A DNA stretch of 64,000 bases, from assembly GCF_042681745.1 (NCBI RefSeq), contig NZ_JBHUGF010000010.1:2790001-2854000 (forward strand), in the 5' to 3' direction. The position numbers and the translations under genes are program-made. Below are positions 35,377 through 44,813 of the stretch, piece by piece (position 1 is the stretch's first letter; each line of letters starts with the position of its first letter). The DNA is from Saccharibacillus nicotianae (GTDB lineage Bacteria > Bacillota > Bacilli > Paenibacillales > Paenibacillaceae). Below the pieces are notes generated by a model. The model saw nothing but the letters and a program-made list of their open reading frames with translations, did no database searches and was not told where the DNA came from.

Positions 35377-36891
35377 TTAGGAACCGGTTTGTTGGGATTT
35401 CCATGTGTCGTATTGAGTTTGCATTTCAGCGAGCATGTTATCTACACCAGCGTCTTTTAATTTCTGAATAAATTTAGGTAGATATTCATCTGGATTGACG
35501 GTTCCGGTGACCAGTGGTTTGTAGTATTCGCTAATCACATTGTTAATTGCAGCAATCTCGGTCTGTACCGGTGTGGTATCAAAGTTAAATCCTAATGCAG
35601 GTGCAGGTGTATTGTTATCTTCGAATTTTTTGAATTGTTCTAATGTATCTTTAGGATACGATTGATCATAGTAGAATATATTCACATTTCCCCACATCCA
35701 ACCATAACCGTAATCATAATCAGGATTAGCAGCATCTACACCTTCAGCAGGCTTAATAAATTGATCATCGACTTTGGTGTAATCTTGTCCTTCAATTCCA
35801 TGCACAAATAAGTTCGCTAATGTTGGGTCAGTGTATAACAAGTTCAAGAACATCATCGCACGTTCAGGATTTTTGGATGAACGCGGGATTGCATAAGCTC
35901 CACCTTGTACATCACTTGTTTCTACAACGCCTTTGCCTAGATTTTGATAATCCAGTTCATAACCTAATTGAGCGCTACGTTTGTATACATAGTTCGGTGC
36001 ATATAGTAGAGAACCGGCAAACACTTTGCCTGCTTTCCAATCATTTTCGCTCTGGTAATCGACATCTTTAGGCGTGTAACCTGCTTGATTCCATTTGTAT
36101 GCTGTTTCTACGAACTCTTTAAATTCAGGCGTATCATATTGGTTAAAAATTTTATCATCAGAACGGGCATAATATGGTTTGTCGCCTACATTGATAATCC
36201 CCGGTAAGTTCCAGTCACCTGACATATGCTGTACAGGGAATGAACGATACATACCTTCTGTTCCATCTAAGGCTAGAATACTTGGATCTTTTTCATGTAA
36301 TGTTTTTAAAATAGGCTCCATATCTTTCCACGATTGAATACCTGCTACATTTAATTTGTATTTATCCACCAGATCTTTACGAAACAATACGCCTACCTGG
36401 TGACCAATTTCTTTGTAGATCGGTACAGCGTACAATTCTTTGTTGACTGTCATCCCTTTCCAAAGGGTATCAGGCACTGTCTTTTTCAAGTCTTGTCCGT
36501 ATTGATCCAATAGCGGAGTTAACGGTGTAAAAGCTTGCTTGGAAACGTTAGATAAGTAGTTATTTGTCCATGAACTGGTAAACACGATATCCATCGGCTG
36601 ACCTGAAGCCAACATTACAGGTACTTTGGTTTCAAAGTCGCTGCCTTCCATCGTGACTACTTTGATCGTAGCATTGATTTTTTTCTTTAAGTATTCGTTT
36701 ACTTTCTCCATTACTCGATCTTGACCTTTCATCGGTGTTGCATAGTTATAAAAGATCAATTCGACTGGAGCTAGCTGACCATCTGCTGTTGTTCCGTTAC
36801 TTTCTTTGGAACCGCCACATGCAGACAAAACGATAGACAACATCATAATTACAGCTAAACTTAAAGACCATGCTTTCGGTGTGCGTAACAT
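35377..36891 (-). CDS. Sugar ABC transporter solute-binding lipoprotein (LplA-like), copy 1
   Basis: A binding lipoprotein with a typical signal and lipobox (IVLSACGG). The mature domain begins VELIFYNYATPMKGQ and ends with YGYGWMWGNVNIFYYD and PAPALGFNFD. It is a close paralog of the protein at 17706-19280 over its whole length. The start is ATG 36891 after AAGGGG at 8 nt; the frame is open to 36918. No permease is next to it; it lies between the YesM/YesN genes and GH3, and is closed by a terminator. It probably feeds the LplB/LplC pair at 19-21 kb, or carries a signal to the kinase. Confidence 0.9.
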   Translation of the reverse strand: MLRTPKAWSLSLAVIMMLSIVLSACGGSKESNGTTADGQLAPVELIFYNYATPMKGQDRVMEKVNEYLKKKINATIKVVTMEGSDFETKVPVMLASGQPMDIVFTSSWTNNYLSNVSKQAFTPLTPLLDQYGQDLKKTVPDTLWKGMTVNKELYAVPIYKEIGHQVGVLFRKDLVDKYKLNVAGIQSWKDMEPILKTLHEKDPSILALDGTEGMYRSFPVQHMSGDWNLPGIINVGDKPYYARSDDKIFNQYDTPEFKEFVETAYKWNQAGYTPKDVDYQSENDWKAGKVFAGSLLYAPNYVYKRSAQLGYELDYQNLGKGVVETSDVQGGAYAIPRSSKNPERAMMFLNLLYTDPTLANLFVHGIEGQDYTKVDDQFIKPAEGVDAANPDYDYGYGWMWGNVNIFYYDQSYPKDTLEQFKKFEDNNTPAPALGFNFDTTPVQTEIAAINNVISEYYKPLVTGTVNPDEYLPKFIQKLKDAGVDNMLAEMQTQYDTWKSQQTGS

Positions 36892-37104
36892 AGACCCATC
36901 CCCTTTTTCGTTCATCATTCATTTTTACTGCTAAAATAGTATTGTGAACACGTTGTTTAAAGAATAATATGTACTATTTTCTAATGATAGTGTACAGAGA
37001 TTATTCTTTAGCCACTCCGTAGATGGTATCTTTAGGAATGGCTTAGACTTTGTATCCTTATTATCCGTCAGGCTGTCAGAAAGGTGTACCGTATTTTCTT
37101 TAGA

Positions 37105-38973
37105 TTAGGTGGATATTTTTTCGGTAAGCGTTTTCTTACTTACTTTATACGGAATAGTTATGATAGATTTCATTACATTATCTGTGTAATAAAAGCGTAA
37201 ACCAAACATATTGTCCGGGTAATGTAACTTAATGCGCTGATGAATATTGCTAATTCCGATTCCATCCGAACTGTGTAATACTTCTTGCTCACGATCTAAA
37301 TAATCATTTAATAATTCGGTATCTGCTCCTGGGCCATTGTCTTCTACACTAATTTGTACTACAATCCCGTCGGTATAAGCACGCAATACAATTTTGCCAT
37401 GATCGGTAATTTGTTCAGTTCCATGCAAAATCGCATTTTCAATCAAAGGCTGAATAATAAATTTGGGCAATACATAATCATATAATTCAGGTTCAATATC
37501 ATAACGGACTTCAAAGTTATCGCCATAACGAAGCGATTGGATATTCACGTAATTCTGTACATGCTCAATCTCTTGTCGTAAAGGCACTTGTTCATTCGGT
37601 TGCTTAATACTGTATCTCAAAATATGAGCCAGTGATGATACCATCGTCACAATATCTTCTTCATTTTTACTGAGTGCCATCCAGTTGATCGAGTCCAGTG
37701 TATTATAGATAAAATGAGGATTAATCTGTGCTTGTAAAGCTTTCATTTCCGCTTGTCGTTCTCGTTCGCCACTTTCGATTACATCGTCTACTAATCCGTT
37801 GATACGTTTCATTAGATTGTTAAACTGACGATATAATACGCCGACTTCATCTTGCTCCGGTGGTTCTATAAATACATCCATTGTCGAGCCGTCTTTTATA
37901 TTTCTCATTACATTGGCTAGTGTAATAACCGGCTTGGCTATACTGTTGGATAATAATAAAGTAAAGCTGATTCCTGCTACAATTACCGCAACTGTAATTC
38001 CTACAATAATATCGAAAATAATCGACAAGCGATCTGTAATATCACTGTATGGAATAAGGGCTATAAGATTCCATCCCCATTTCAAAGGATACGTATCTGC
38101 AATATACTGGGTCTGATTGTATTTCAGATCGCTGGTTCCACCAATATCGGTATATTGTAATACAGGGGCCAAGTCTGGGGTGTGACTGATATCTACTCCT
38201 TTGAGTGCAGGATTATTACTATACAACACTTGATTATTCTGATCGGCTAACAATAATTGCGTGCCCTGTGTAAGTCGTGAAGCTTCTATTTGCTTTCCAA
38301 ATTCAGCCGTATCGATCGCAATGACAATTACACCCATTTCATTGGTCGTATTCAGAATTAGTGGATTGCGAACTTGCTTGGCAAAATAGACGCGATCATG
38401 ATCTTGATCCGCATAAAAAATATTCAGTGTTCCGCTTAATTCGACAGTGCGCTTGAACCATTCTTCATTTTCGGCTTCATTGGAATTAAAAAAGCGATTC
38501 GAGCCTGTACCACCGGGCAATTTATTTAATTGCTCTAATTGAATGGTAGGTAATTCGGTAGCTACTGGAAATGTATTTTTGACAAAAAAGGTAGCCGAAT
38601 ACGTACTGACTACATTGCTTAATGGTACATCCAGATATTTAATAAACTGCTGATTGATCGTATTGAGATCACGATAACTTTCAATATCATCAAATGTTGT
38701 TTTGTTCAAAATATCGGCTATTGTTTTGTCGGTCGAAAAATAATACGTCGCCTGATCGATGCTATTCTCTACATTTTGTACATTACTACGACTTTGAAGC
38801 ATAATATTCTGCTGATCTTCCAGCAATTGCTCTCGCATAATGTTCATAAATACAAAGTACAGTATTCCATTAGACAACAGCGCCGATAAAGTGATTAGCA
38901 CAATAAATAGCACAGCAATTTTTACTTTTATACTGGCTTTGGGAATAAGCGAAATCGATTTGTTTTTGAGCAA
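37105..38973 (-). CDS. YesM-type sensor histidine kinase (region 1)
   Basis: A membrane sensor: TM1 (VKIAVLFIVLITLSALLSNG), an outer dCache-like sensor domain (about 45-300), TM2 (FDIIVGITVAVIVAGISFTL), HAMP (SNSIAKPVITLANVMRN), His_kinase with LQAQINPHFIYNTLDSI and the ATPase domain (QPLIENAILHG, DNGPG, GIGISNIHQRI). The start is TTG at 38973, with its GAGGTGA site inside the end of the response regulator gene. It forms an operon with the regulator just upstream and should sense an extracytoplasmic sugar signal. Confidence 0.93.
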   Translation of the reverse strand: MLKNKSISLIPKASIKVKIAVLFIVLITLSALLSNGILYFVFMNIMREQLLEDQQNIMLQSRSNVQNVENSIDQATYYFSTDKTIADILNKTTFDDIESYRDLNTINQQFIKYLDVPLSNVVSTYSATFFVKNTFPVATELPTIQLEQLNKLPGGTGSNRFFNSNEAENEEWFKRTVELSGTLNIFYADQDHDRVYFAKQVRNPLILNTTNEMGVIVIAIDTAEFGKQIEASRLTQGTQLLLADQNNQVLYSNNPALKGVDISHTPDLAPVLQYTDIGGTSDLKYNQTQYIADTYPLKWGWNLIALIPYSDITDRLSIIFDIIVGITVAVIVAGISFTLLLSNSIAKPVITLANVMRNIKDGSTMDVFIEPPEQDEVGVLYRQFNNLMKRINGLVDDVIESGERERQAEMKALQAQINPHFIYNTLDSINWMALSKNEEDIVTMVSSLAHILRYSIKQPNEQVPLRQEIEHVQNYVNIQSLRYGDNFEVRYDIEPELYDYVLPKFIIQPLIENAILHGTEQITDHGKIVLRAYTDGIVVQISVEDNGPGADTELLNDYLDREQEVLHSSDGIGISNIHQRIKLHYPDNMFGLRFYYTDNVMKSIITIPYKVSKKTLTEKIST

Positions 38974-38975
38974 TG

Positions 38976-40058
38976 TTATTTCACCTCAGCATCCGCACGT
39001 ACACTATGGTTCAGATAGAGATTACGGTATTCTGAAGGTGTAATACTTTCTACTTTTTTGAATACACGTGCAAAGTAATGAGGATCTTGAAAACCTAATT
39101 TTTCTGAGATGCTATAGATCGGTAATGACGGATCAAGTAACAATTGTCTTGCTTGGTCGATACGCTTCTGTGTAATATATACATTTAATTTCACACCGGT
39201 ATTCTGACTAAATACTGCACTAAGATACGCAGGTGAACGCTCCATATGATAAGCAATATCAGCCAGAGACAGATTTACATTGTAGATATTATCATGTACA
39301 TATTGCTTCACATACTGTACTAACGAATGTTGCCGATCTTCCTTTTTCTCTGTTGCCAGTTCATTGACTTGACGGAACAGATCATACGTAAATGCTATTG
39401 CTTCATGACGGGTTTTGAGATTGTATAGATCGTCAAGACGAGCAGACTTGGATTGTAACAATGTAGAAGCTCGATCCCCGCCTACACCTTGATAAAAATC
39501 AAACAAAATAGTAAGCAGACGCATACATAATTCTTTGATCTCATTATGATGGGCTGTAGATAGCGCTAACTGTTGTTCAAACAGCTCTTTGAAAAAAAGC
39601 GTATTGCCTGTTTTGAGTGCTTCATAACAATTGATTTCAAGCTGACGGTTAAAAAGCGAAGAATAATGATGAAGCTTTTCATTTTTGCGACGGGAGATTT
39701 CTTGAATATAAGTAGTTAATTGACTGATCTCTTTACGTGCCATCGGCTTCACGATATATGTATCTACACCGTATTGCATCGCCTGACGAGCATAATCGAA
39801 CTCTTCGTGAGCACTGAGTAATACGATTGCGGTATCCGTCATCAATTCACGAATACGACAACATAGTTCCAGACCATCCATAATAGGCATTTTGATATCT
39901 GTAATGATTAGATCAGGATGTAGACGTAGAGCAATTTCTAACGCATCTTTGCCATTACGTGCTTCTCCAATCACTTCTGCTCCTAATTCCTGCCAAGGGA
40001 TAATATTGCGAAGTCCGCGGGATACTATGACATCATCATCAACAAGTAATACTTTCAT
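38976..40058 (-). CDS. YesN-type response regulator (region 1)
   Basis: A response regulator with an N-terminal receiver domain (LLVDDDVIVSRGL; phosphoacceptor Asp54 in IITDIKMPIMDG; VKP loop) and a C-terminal AraC-type helix-turn-helix (SLADIAYHMERSPAYLSAVF; IDQARQLLLDPSLPIYSISE), 360 residues in all. A GAGGGTGG site sets the start at 40058, inside a longer frame. Together with the kinase it is expected to activate the mannoside genes. A cre-like site lies 139 bp upstream. Confidence 0.93.
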   Translation of the reverse strand: MKVLLVDDDVIVSRGLRNIIPWQELGAEVIGEARNGKDALEIALRLHPDLIITDIKMPIMDGLELCCRIRELMTDTAIVLLSAHEEFDYARQAMQYGVDTYIVKPMARKEISQLTTYIQEISRRKNEKLHHYSSLFNRQLEINCYEALKTGNTLFFKELFEQQLALSTAHHNEIKELCMRLLTILFDFYQGVGGDRASTLLQSKSARLDDLYNLKTRHEAIAFTYDLFRQVNELATEKKEDRQHSLVQYVKQYVHDNIYNVNLSLADIAYHMERSPAYLSAVFSQNTGVKLNVYITQKRIDQARQLLLDPSLPIYSISEKLGFQDPHYFARVFKKVESITPSEYRNLYLNHSVRADAEVK

Positions 40059-40196
40059 GATCCAGCCACCCTCTGTCGAAAATTGTGAAATTGTGTCGTG
40101 AGTTATTATGCTTATCTTACCGTTATTCTTCACATCATGACAAGTCTTCTTACATGTTATTCTGCTTTAATTTATAATTATAATTACCTTTTCAAA

Positions 40197-40211
40197 ATGA
40201 TAGCGTTACCA
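40197..40211. promoter_or_regulatory. cre-like site upstream of the YesN/YesM genes
   Basis: ATGATAGCGTTACCA matches the cre consensus WTGNAANCGNWNNCW at 14 of 15 positions (fifth base T for A). Confidence 0.45.
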
Positions 40212-40240
40212 AAAATAGGTACTCTAAAAAAAAGAGAAAG

Positions 40241-40261
40241 AAAAAAGGGCTTAAAAAGCCC
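40241..40261 (-). terminator. Terminator overlapping the aminopeptidase stop codon
   Basis: On the minus strand GGGCTTTTTAAGCCC followed by TTTTTTC forms the hairpin. The stop codon TAA of the aminopeptidase is inside it. Confidence 0.85.
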
Positions 40262-41483
40262 AATTTCCTTGACGGAATACAGGTTCTATCGTTCCATCTT
40301 CCAATTCTCCATCGATATCTAATTGATCTGAGCCAACCATAAAGTCTACGTGAGTTAAGCTTACATTTGCGCCTTTACTTTGTAATTCTTCTTTGGTCAT
40401 TTGAGTGCCGCCTTCGATATTGGTCGGATATGCACTACCAAGAGCAAAGTGACAAGACGCATTTTCATCAATTCCGGTATTATAAAAAACACGTTTTAAA
40501 TGTGAAATAGGTGAATCATACGGTACGAGAGCAATCTCTCCTAAATAAGAAGCGCCTTCATCTGTTTCCAACAACGAAGTTAAATGTTCGCGTCCTGATG
40601 TTGCTTGATAATCAACAACTTTGCCATCTTTAAAGGTAAGTTCAATCCCTTCCACCAGACGACCGTTCAAGTTCAGTGGTAATGTACTTCTCACTGTTCC
40701 ATTCACGCCTGTGCGATGAGGCATACTATATACTTCTTCTGTAGGCATATTTGCTACAAAGTACACGCCTTTTTCATTTTCTCCACCGCCACCACGCCAT
40801 AGATGACCTTCTGGTAATTGGACATGTAGATCGGTTCCTGGAGCGCGGTAATGCAAACTTTTGTATCGTTTGTTATTCAGAAGATCCTGACTTTTTTTCA
40901 AATGATCGATATGCTCTCTCCAAGCCGCTACCGGATTATCTGAGCCTACACGATTCATCTGGAATACCGCTTCCCACATTGCAGGTACACGTTCTTCTTC
41001 TGGCAAATCAGCATATACTTTATTCGCCCATGCTTGAGTTGGCGCTTTGATTAATGACCAGCTAATCCGGCTATTGCGAGTATACCCTTGATAATTTTCA
41101 CGAGCTATCGCTGCGGCTTTGACGGCTGTAGATACTTTCCACGAGTCAATTCCTTTGAATAATTCAGGATCAGGCACTTTAATATGTAAAATCGCTCCGC
41201 CTTCTTCAGCGAATTTTTCTAACATATCAGCATGCCATTGTGGATAATAGCCAAACGAATCATCGGTTGCTTTTTCATAGCGAATACGAGTGATCTGTTC
41301 ATCATCCCAATCGACCTGTACATATTTAGCTCCTGCTTCATACGCTTTGCCTACAATAAGACGGGTCAAATCTACTGTTTCTAGCGGTGCTTGTACAATC
41401 AGCACTTGACCGGGCTGAATATTGACACCGACTTTGACCACAAGTTCTGCATATTTTTCTAACATCAATTTGAATTCGCTCAA
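40251..41483 (-). CDS. ampS: Aminopeptidase, M29 family
   Basis: A metal-dependent aminopeptidase of the M29 (AmpS/PepS/aminopeptidase T) family, 410 residues, cytoplasmic. The metal site is indicated by EGHLWRGGGGENEKG, the histidines in SMPHRTGVNG and the C-terminal THVDFMVGSDQLDIDG. It starts with TTG after AAGGAG. It is not part of the sugar operons, is separated by its own terminator, and recycles peptides. Confidence 0.93.
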   Translation of the reverse strand: MSEFKLMLEKYAELVVKVGVNIQPGQVLIVQAPLETVDLTRLIVGKAYEAGAKYVQVDWDDEQITRIRYEKATDDSFGYYPQWHADMLEKFAEEGGAILHIKVPDPELFKGIDSWKVSTAVKAAAIARENYQGYTRNSRISWSLIKAPTQAWANKVYADLPEEERVPAMWEAVFQMNRVGSDNPVAAWREHIDHLKKSQDLLNNKRYKSLHYRAPGTDLHVQLPEGHLWRGGGGENEKGVYFVANMPTEEVYSMPHRTGVNGTVRSTLPLNLNGRLVEGIELTFKDGKVVDYQATSGREHLTSLLETDEGASYLGEIALVPYDSPISHLKRVFYNTGIDENASCHFALGSAYPTNIEGGTQMTKEELQSKGANVSLTHVDFMVGSDQLDIDGELEDGTIEPVFRQGNWAF

Positions 41484-41777
41484 TTTTTTCGCTCCTTATA
41501 TGATCTATTTTGAATAAAGTTACGAACAAGTAATGCAAGAATTAATATAAGCAATTATTTTGTGCTCAATATAATCAAATCTTAATTAATTCTTCATGTT
41601 TGAATGTTACAAAATGTGTTGATATAGACGATATATTACTTAGCTACTTAGCAAGCATAATCCTTCTATCTTGAATCAACGCTATCTATTATACCCTTTA
41701 TGATCTCAAACCACACTATTTTCACCTAATTGATCTTTGGATTACCCATCTTATCTGAATTTAGAGGAGCACTACAC
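41484..41777. other. Divergent spacer between the aminopeptidase and chemoreceptor genes
   Basis: About 290 bp, AT-rich, without a gene. It must hold two divergent promoters, but I cannot assign convincing boxes. Confidence 0.4.
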
Positions 41778-43388
41778 ATGTACGCGAAAAATAAAGTTAT
41801 GAATATGTTATGTCTTATCACTGTGCTGTTATCTTTTATAGTATTTGCTCTACATCAATACACTCATCTTATCCCTGTGGCTACAATGGCAGGTATGGAT
41901 CATACATCTATGAATCAATCTTCGATGGAACATATCACTATTTTTCGCTATATTTTGTTAGCGGTTCCACTCATCTTGTTAGTATGGTCAGCTTCTCTTT
42001 TCCGTAGTCGGTCAGATCATACTTATCTGCCTATTATTAATACATTAATCCTTACTTTAGGAAGTATTGGTCTAATTGCGGCTGGTAATGGATTGGTAGA
42101 ATATCACTTTTCTGTTTTTATGGTAGTCGCTTTTGTCGCTTTTTATGATTCTATCGCTTTGGTTTTGTTAAGTACGGCTATTTTTGCTTTTCATCATTTA
42201 GCAGGTTTCTTTTTATTCCCTGAGCTACTGTGTGGTGAACATGCGTATTCCTTTTCGTTACTTCTGATTCATGCCGTCTTTTTATTATTAACAAGTGGTG
42301 CCGCGATCCTGATTATTGTCGCCAAAAAGAATACTACCCAAGCGTTACAATCCCAAAATGATGAAGCGGCTGCCCGCAACCAGCAATCGTTAATCAATTT
42401 ACAGCATACCGAGCAATATATGGAACAATCTGCTGGATCGTTACGACTTCATTCGCAATCGTTAGTTTCGTTATCTGAACATATTGCTGATGCTGTTCAG
42501 CTATTACGTGCACAAGCAAGTGATGAATTATTGCCTTCCCAACAGGTAAGTGAACATCAGCTAACACAGGTCGCTGATGCTATCTATCAAATAGCTGCTT
42601 CTCTTGAGCAATTACATCAATCATCTACTATTACACTTGAACGAGCACAATTAGGGCAACAATCACTAACTCAGATTACAGATCAAGTGTCCTCTTTACA
42701 AATCGATGTAGATGATATGGCTTCAGGTATTCATGCTATGTCTGACCAATCTTATGAAATTGCTCGCTTTGTCGATATCATTGCTAACTTGGCGGAACAG
42801 ACAAATTTGTTAGCGTTAAATGCTTCTATTGAAGCGGCTCGTGCCGGACAACATGGACAAAGCTTCGCTGTTGTCGCTCAAGAAGTCAAAAAGTTATCAT
42901 TAGAGACCAGTTCTGCTCTTAAAATGATCTCGGGTATTATTGCCCAATTTAGCTTATCGACTGCTTCTGCGATTGAATCGTCTGAACGTGGAGCCGCCAA
43001 AATGCAAGACACGTTAAAAACAGCTACACAGACACATTCAACATTTGGTGTTATTTTGACAGCAACCGAAGAAACCAGTCTTCAAATAGCTCATATGTCC
43101 AGTCAAGCACAATCTCTAAATGGTTCTGCTGAAAAGATTAGTCAATCGATGAGCTATGTTACTCATATTATTCAAGATTCGATGAAAAGCCATGAAACCG
43201 TCAATCTTACTGTTCAACAACAATTAGAAAAAACACGTCTGGTAAATGAAGAAGCTGATCTTCTCAATCAAATGAGTGATAAACTCGGTCATTTGGTTCA
43301 TGATCTTGAGCCTGCTTCCCATCCATCTGCTGATTATGATCAAAATTTATTTTCTTCCTCGATCCGTACTGTACCTGCTGTAAGTTAA
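41778..43388 (+). CDS. Methyl-accepting chemotaxis-type protein with Met/His-rich loop
   Basis: A 536-residue membrane chemoreceptor. The N-terminal 190 residues form about six helices instead of the usual two. The first outer loop has AGMDHTSMNQSSMEH, a Met/His-rich stretch that could bind copper or another soft metal. A coiled cytoplasmic part follows, with the conserved signalling tip NLAEQTNLLALNASIEAARA and FAVVAQEVKKLS. There is no HAMP domain. GAGGAGC sets the start at ATG 41778, not the frame opening at 41730. No che genes are near. Confidence 0.88.
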   Translation: MYAKNKVMNMLCLITVLLSFIVFALHQYTHLIPVATMAGMDHTSMNQSSMEHITIFRYILLAVPLILLVWSASLFRSRSDHTYLPIINTLILTLGSIGLIAAGNGLVEYHFSVFMVVAFVAFYDSIALVLLSTAIFAFHHLAGFFLFPELLCGEHAYSFSLLLIHAVFLLLTSGAAILIIVAKKNTTQALQSQNDEAAARNQQSLINLQHTEQYMEQSAGSLRLHSQSLVSLSEHIADAVQLLRAQASDELLPSQQVSEHQLTQVADAIYQIAASLEQLHQSSTITLERAQLGQQSLTQITDQVSSLQIDVDDMASGIHAMSDQSYEIARFVDIIANLAEQTNLLALNASIEAARAGQHGQSFAVVAQEVKKLSLETSSALKMISGIIAQFSLSTASAIESSERGAAKMQDTLKTATQTHSTFGVILTATEETSLQIAHMSSQAQSLNGSAEKISQSMSYVTHIIQDSMKSHETVNLTVQQQLEKTRLVNEEADLLNQMSDKLGHLVHDLEPASHPSADYDQNLFSSSIRTVPAVS

Positions 43389-43448
43389 CAACACATTCTT
43401 TTACTTCATTACATTGATATCCAAACTTTAGCTATCTACACTACACCA

Positions 43449-43485
43449 ATCTCTAAATCTGATTCATTCAGGTTTAGAGATTTTT
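43449..43485 (+). terminator. Terminator after the chemoreceptor gene
   Basis: ATCTCTAAATCTG pairs with CAGGTTTAGAGAT with one G-T pair, followed by TTTT. Confidence 0.85.
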
Positions 43486-43625
43486 GCATATGTACATCTA
43501 ATCTTGCCCTTATGAACCATCGTATTTGCTGTATAACTAATGTATGCTAGAACTATTCAATGATGATAGATAGGTTATCAATGATTGTGCTTTTGATCTC
43601 ATTATTCTCAATAGGAGGACTACAT

Positions 43626-44744
43626 ATGCAAATAAGACGTGTGCTTACCAATGAACTGAAGCAAGCTGCTTTATTAGCAGAAGATGTATTTTGCGCAGAT
43701 GGAGATCGATATATGGAATCTTCTTTTCCTGCTCTTTTTCAAGCAGGTATTAGTCATTCCTATGGTGCTTTTACACCGGAAGGTATACTGGTTTCTTTTA
43801 TGGGAATGGTTCCGGTACAAGTTCAATCCGGTACGCATACTATATCAGCGTATTCGATCGGTGCGGTATGTACACATCCTGATTATCGCGGACAAGGATT
43901 CGCAGGACAGCTATTAGAACTATGTAGACAACATGCGCGTTCAGCAGGAGCTTCGGTGTTATTTATTTCAGGAGATCGTTCATTATATACACGCGCAGGA
44001 AGTGTACCGTTTGGACAAGTCAGTACGTTTACATTATCTTCTGATATGGTGACAACACTGGACGATTCTAAGGCGCATTTCACCTATCGTGATCTATTGC
44101 CACAAGATATTTTTGCTATCGCAAATCATATCCATAATCAATATGCTCATATTCAGTGGGGACTTGGAGACCTACAACAATTTATTGCTTCTCAACCGAT
44201 GGCTAATATCAACAAACAGCAACAACAGATTCGAGTAGCAGAGAATACAGATCATCAAGTGGTAGGATTTCTCGTCCTTTCTATTCCGTATCCTGAAGAT
44301 TCGTCTGCTGAGCATATAGGTAGTATTATCGAATATGGCGGTGATGCTGATGTTGTTCAGCATTTATGGGCAGAAGCTATGACTCATTATGAGCTTTCTT
44401 CACTTACTGTACATGTTCCCTGGCAAGATAAATCACTCATTGATTCGCTTCTTGAAAAAGAACTTCCTGTCACTATCGAACAAAATGGCGGTACTTTACT
44501 GGTAATAGACGATCAGCTTTTATTACAACAAACAGGTGTAGAGGCTTTTCTCGCTTCTTATGATATAAGTTTCCAACTAGAAGAAGATTATGTGCTGCAT
44601 ACGCCATCTGGTTCGTATCCGATAGCAGATGCTTCAGAATTGTATGCGCTATTATTCGATCCTGATGCTACGCTTGCACATGCTATTCAATTTGATTTCC
44701 CGACTGTTCCTTTACCTTATATGTATGGATTATATTTTATCTGA
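43626..44744 (+). CDS. GNAT-family N-acetyltransferase
   Basis: A 372-residue acetyltransferase. The acetyl-CoA site is IGAVCTHPDYRGQGFAGQLLE, the classic R/Q-x-x-G-x-G/A motif. The second half is a further GNAT-like or sterol-carrier-type part, a layout like the Eis family of enhanced intracellular survival/aminoglycoside acetyltransferases, but specificity cannot be read. AGGAGG 7 nt before ATG 43626 fixes the start. Confidence 0.85.
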   Translation: MQIRRVLTNELKQAALLAEDVFCADGDRYMESSFPALFQAGISHSYGAFTPEGILVSFMGMVPVQVQSGTHTISAYSIGAVCTHPDYRGQGFAGQLLELCRQHARSAGASVLFISGDRSLYTRAGSVPFGQVSTFTLSSDMVTTLDDSKAHFTYRDLLPQDIFAIANHIHNQYAHIQWGLGDLQQFIASQPMANINKQQQQIRVAENTDHQVVGFLVLSIPYPEDSSAEHIGSIIEYGGDADVVQHLWAEAMTHYELSSLTVHVPWQDKSLIDSLLEKELPVTIEQNGGTLLVIDDQLLLQQTGVEAFLASYDISFQLEEDYVLHTPSGSYPIADASELYALLFDPDATLAHAIQFDFPTVPLPYMYGLYFI

Positions 44745-44813
44745 CCTGTTTAACAATCGGAATTCAAGGGTTGTAAAAAGATATACCGTTTAAGAAAGAA
44801 GGAACATATAAAT

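Noticed and set aside
35248..35460. Plus-strand Cys/Trp-rich 70-codon frame
   Set aside because: It crosses a terminator and the 3' end of the binding-protein gene, and has no ribosome binding site.
36930..36960. cre site upstream of binding protein copy 1
   Set aside because: GAACACGTTGTT resembles a palindrome, but does not fit the cre consensus in either orientation.
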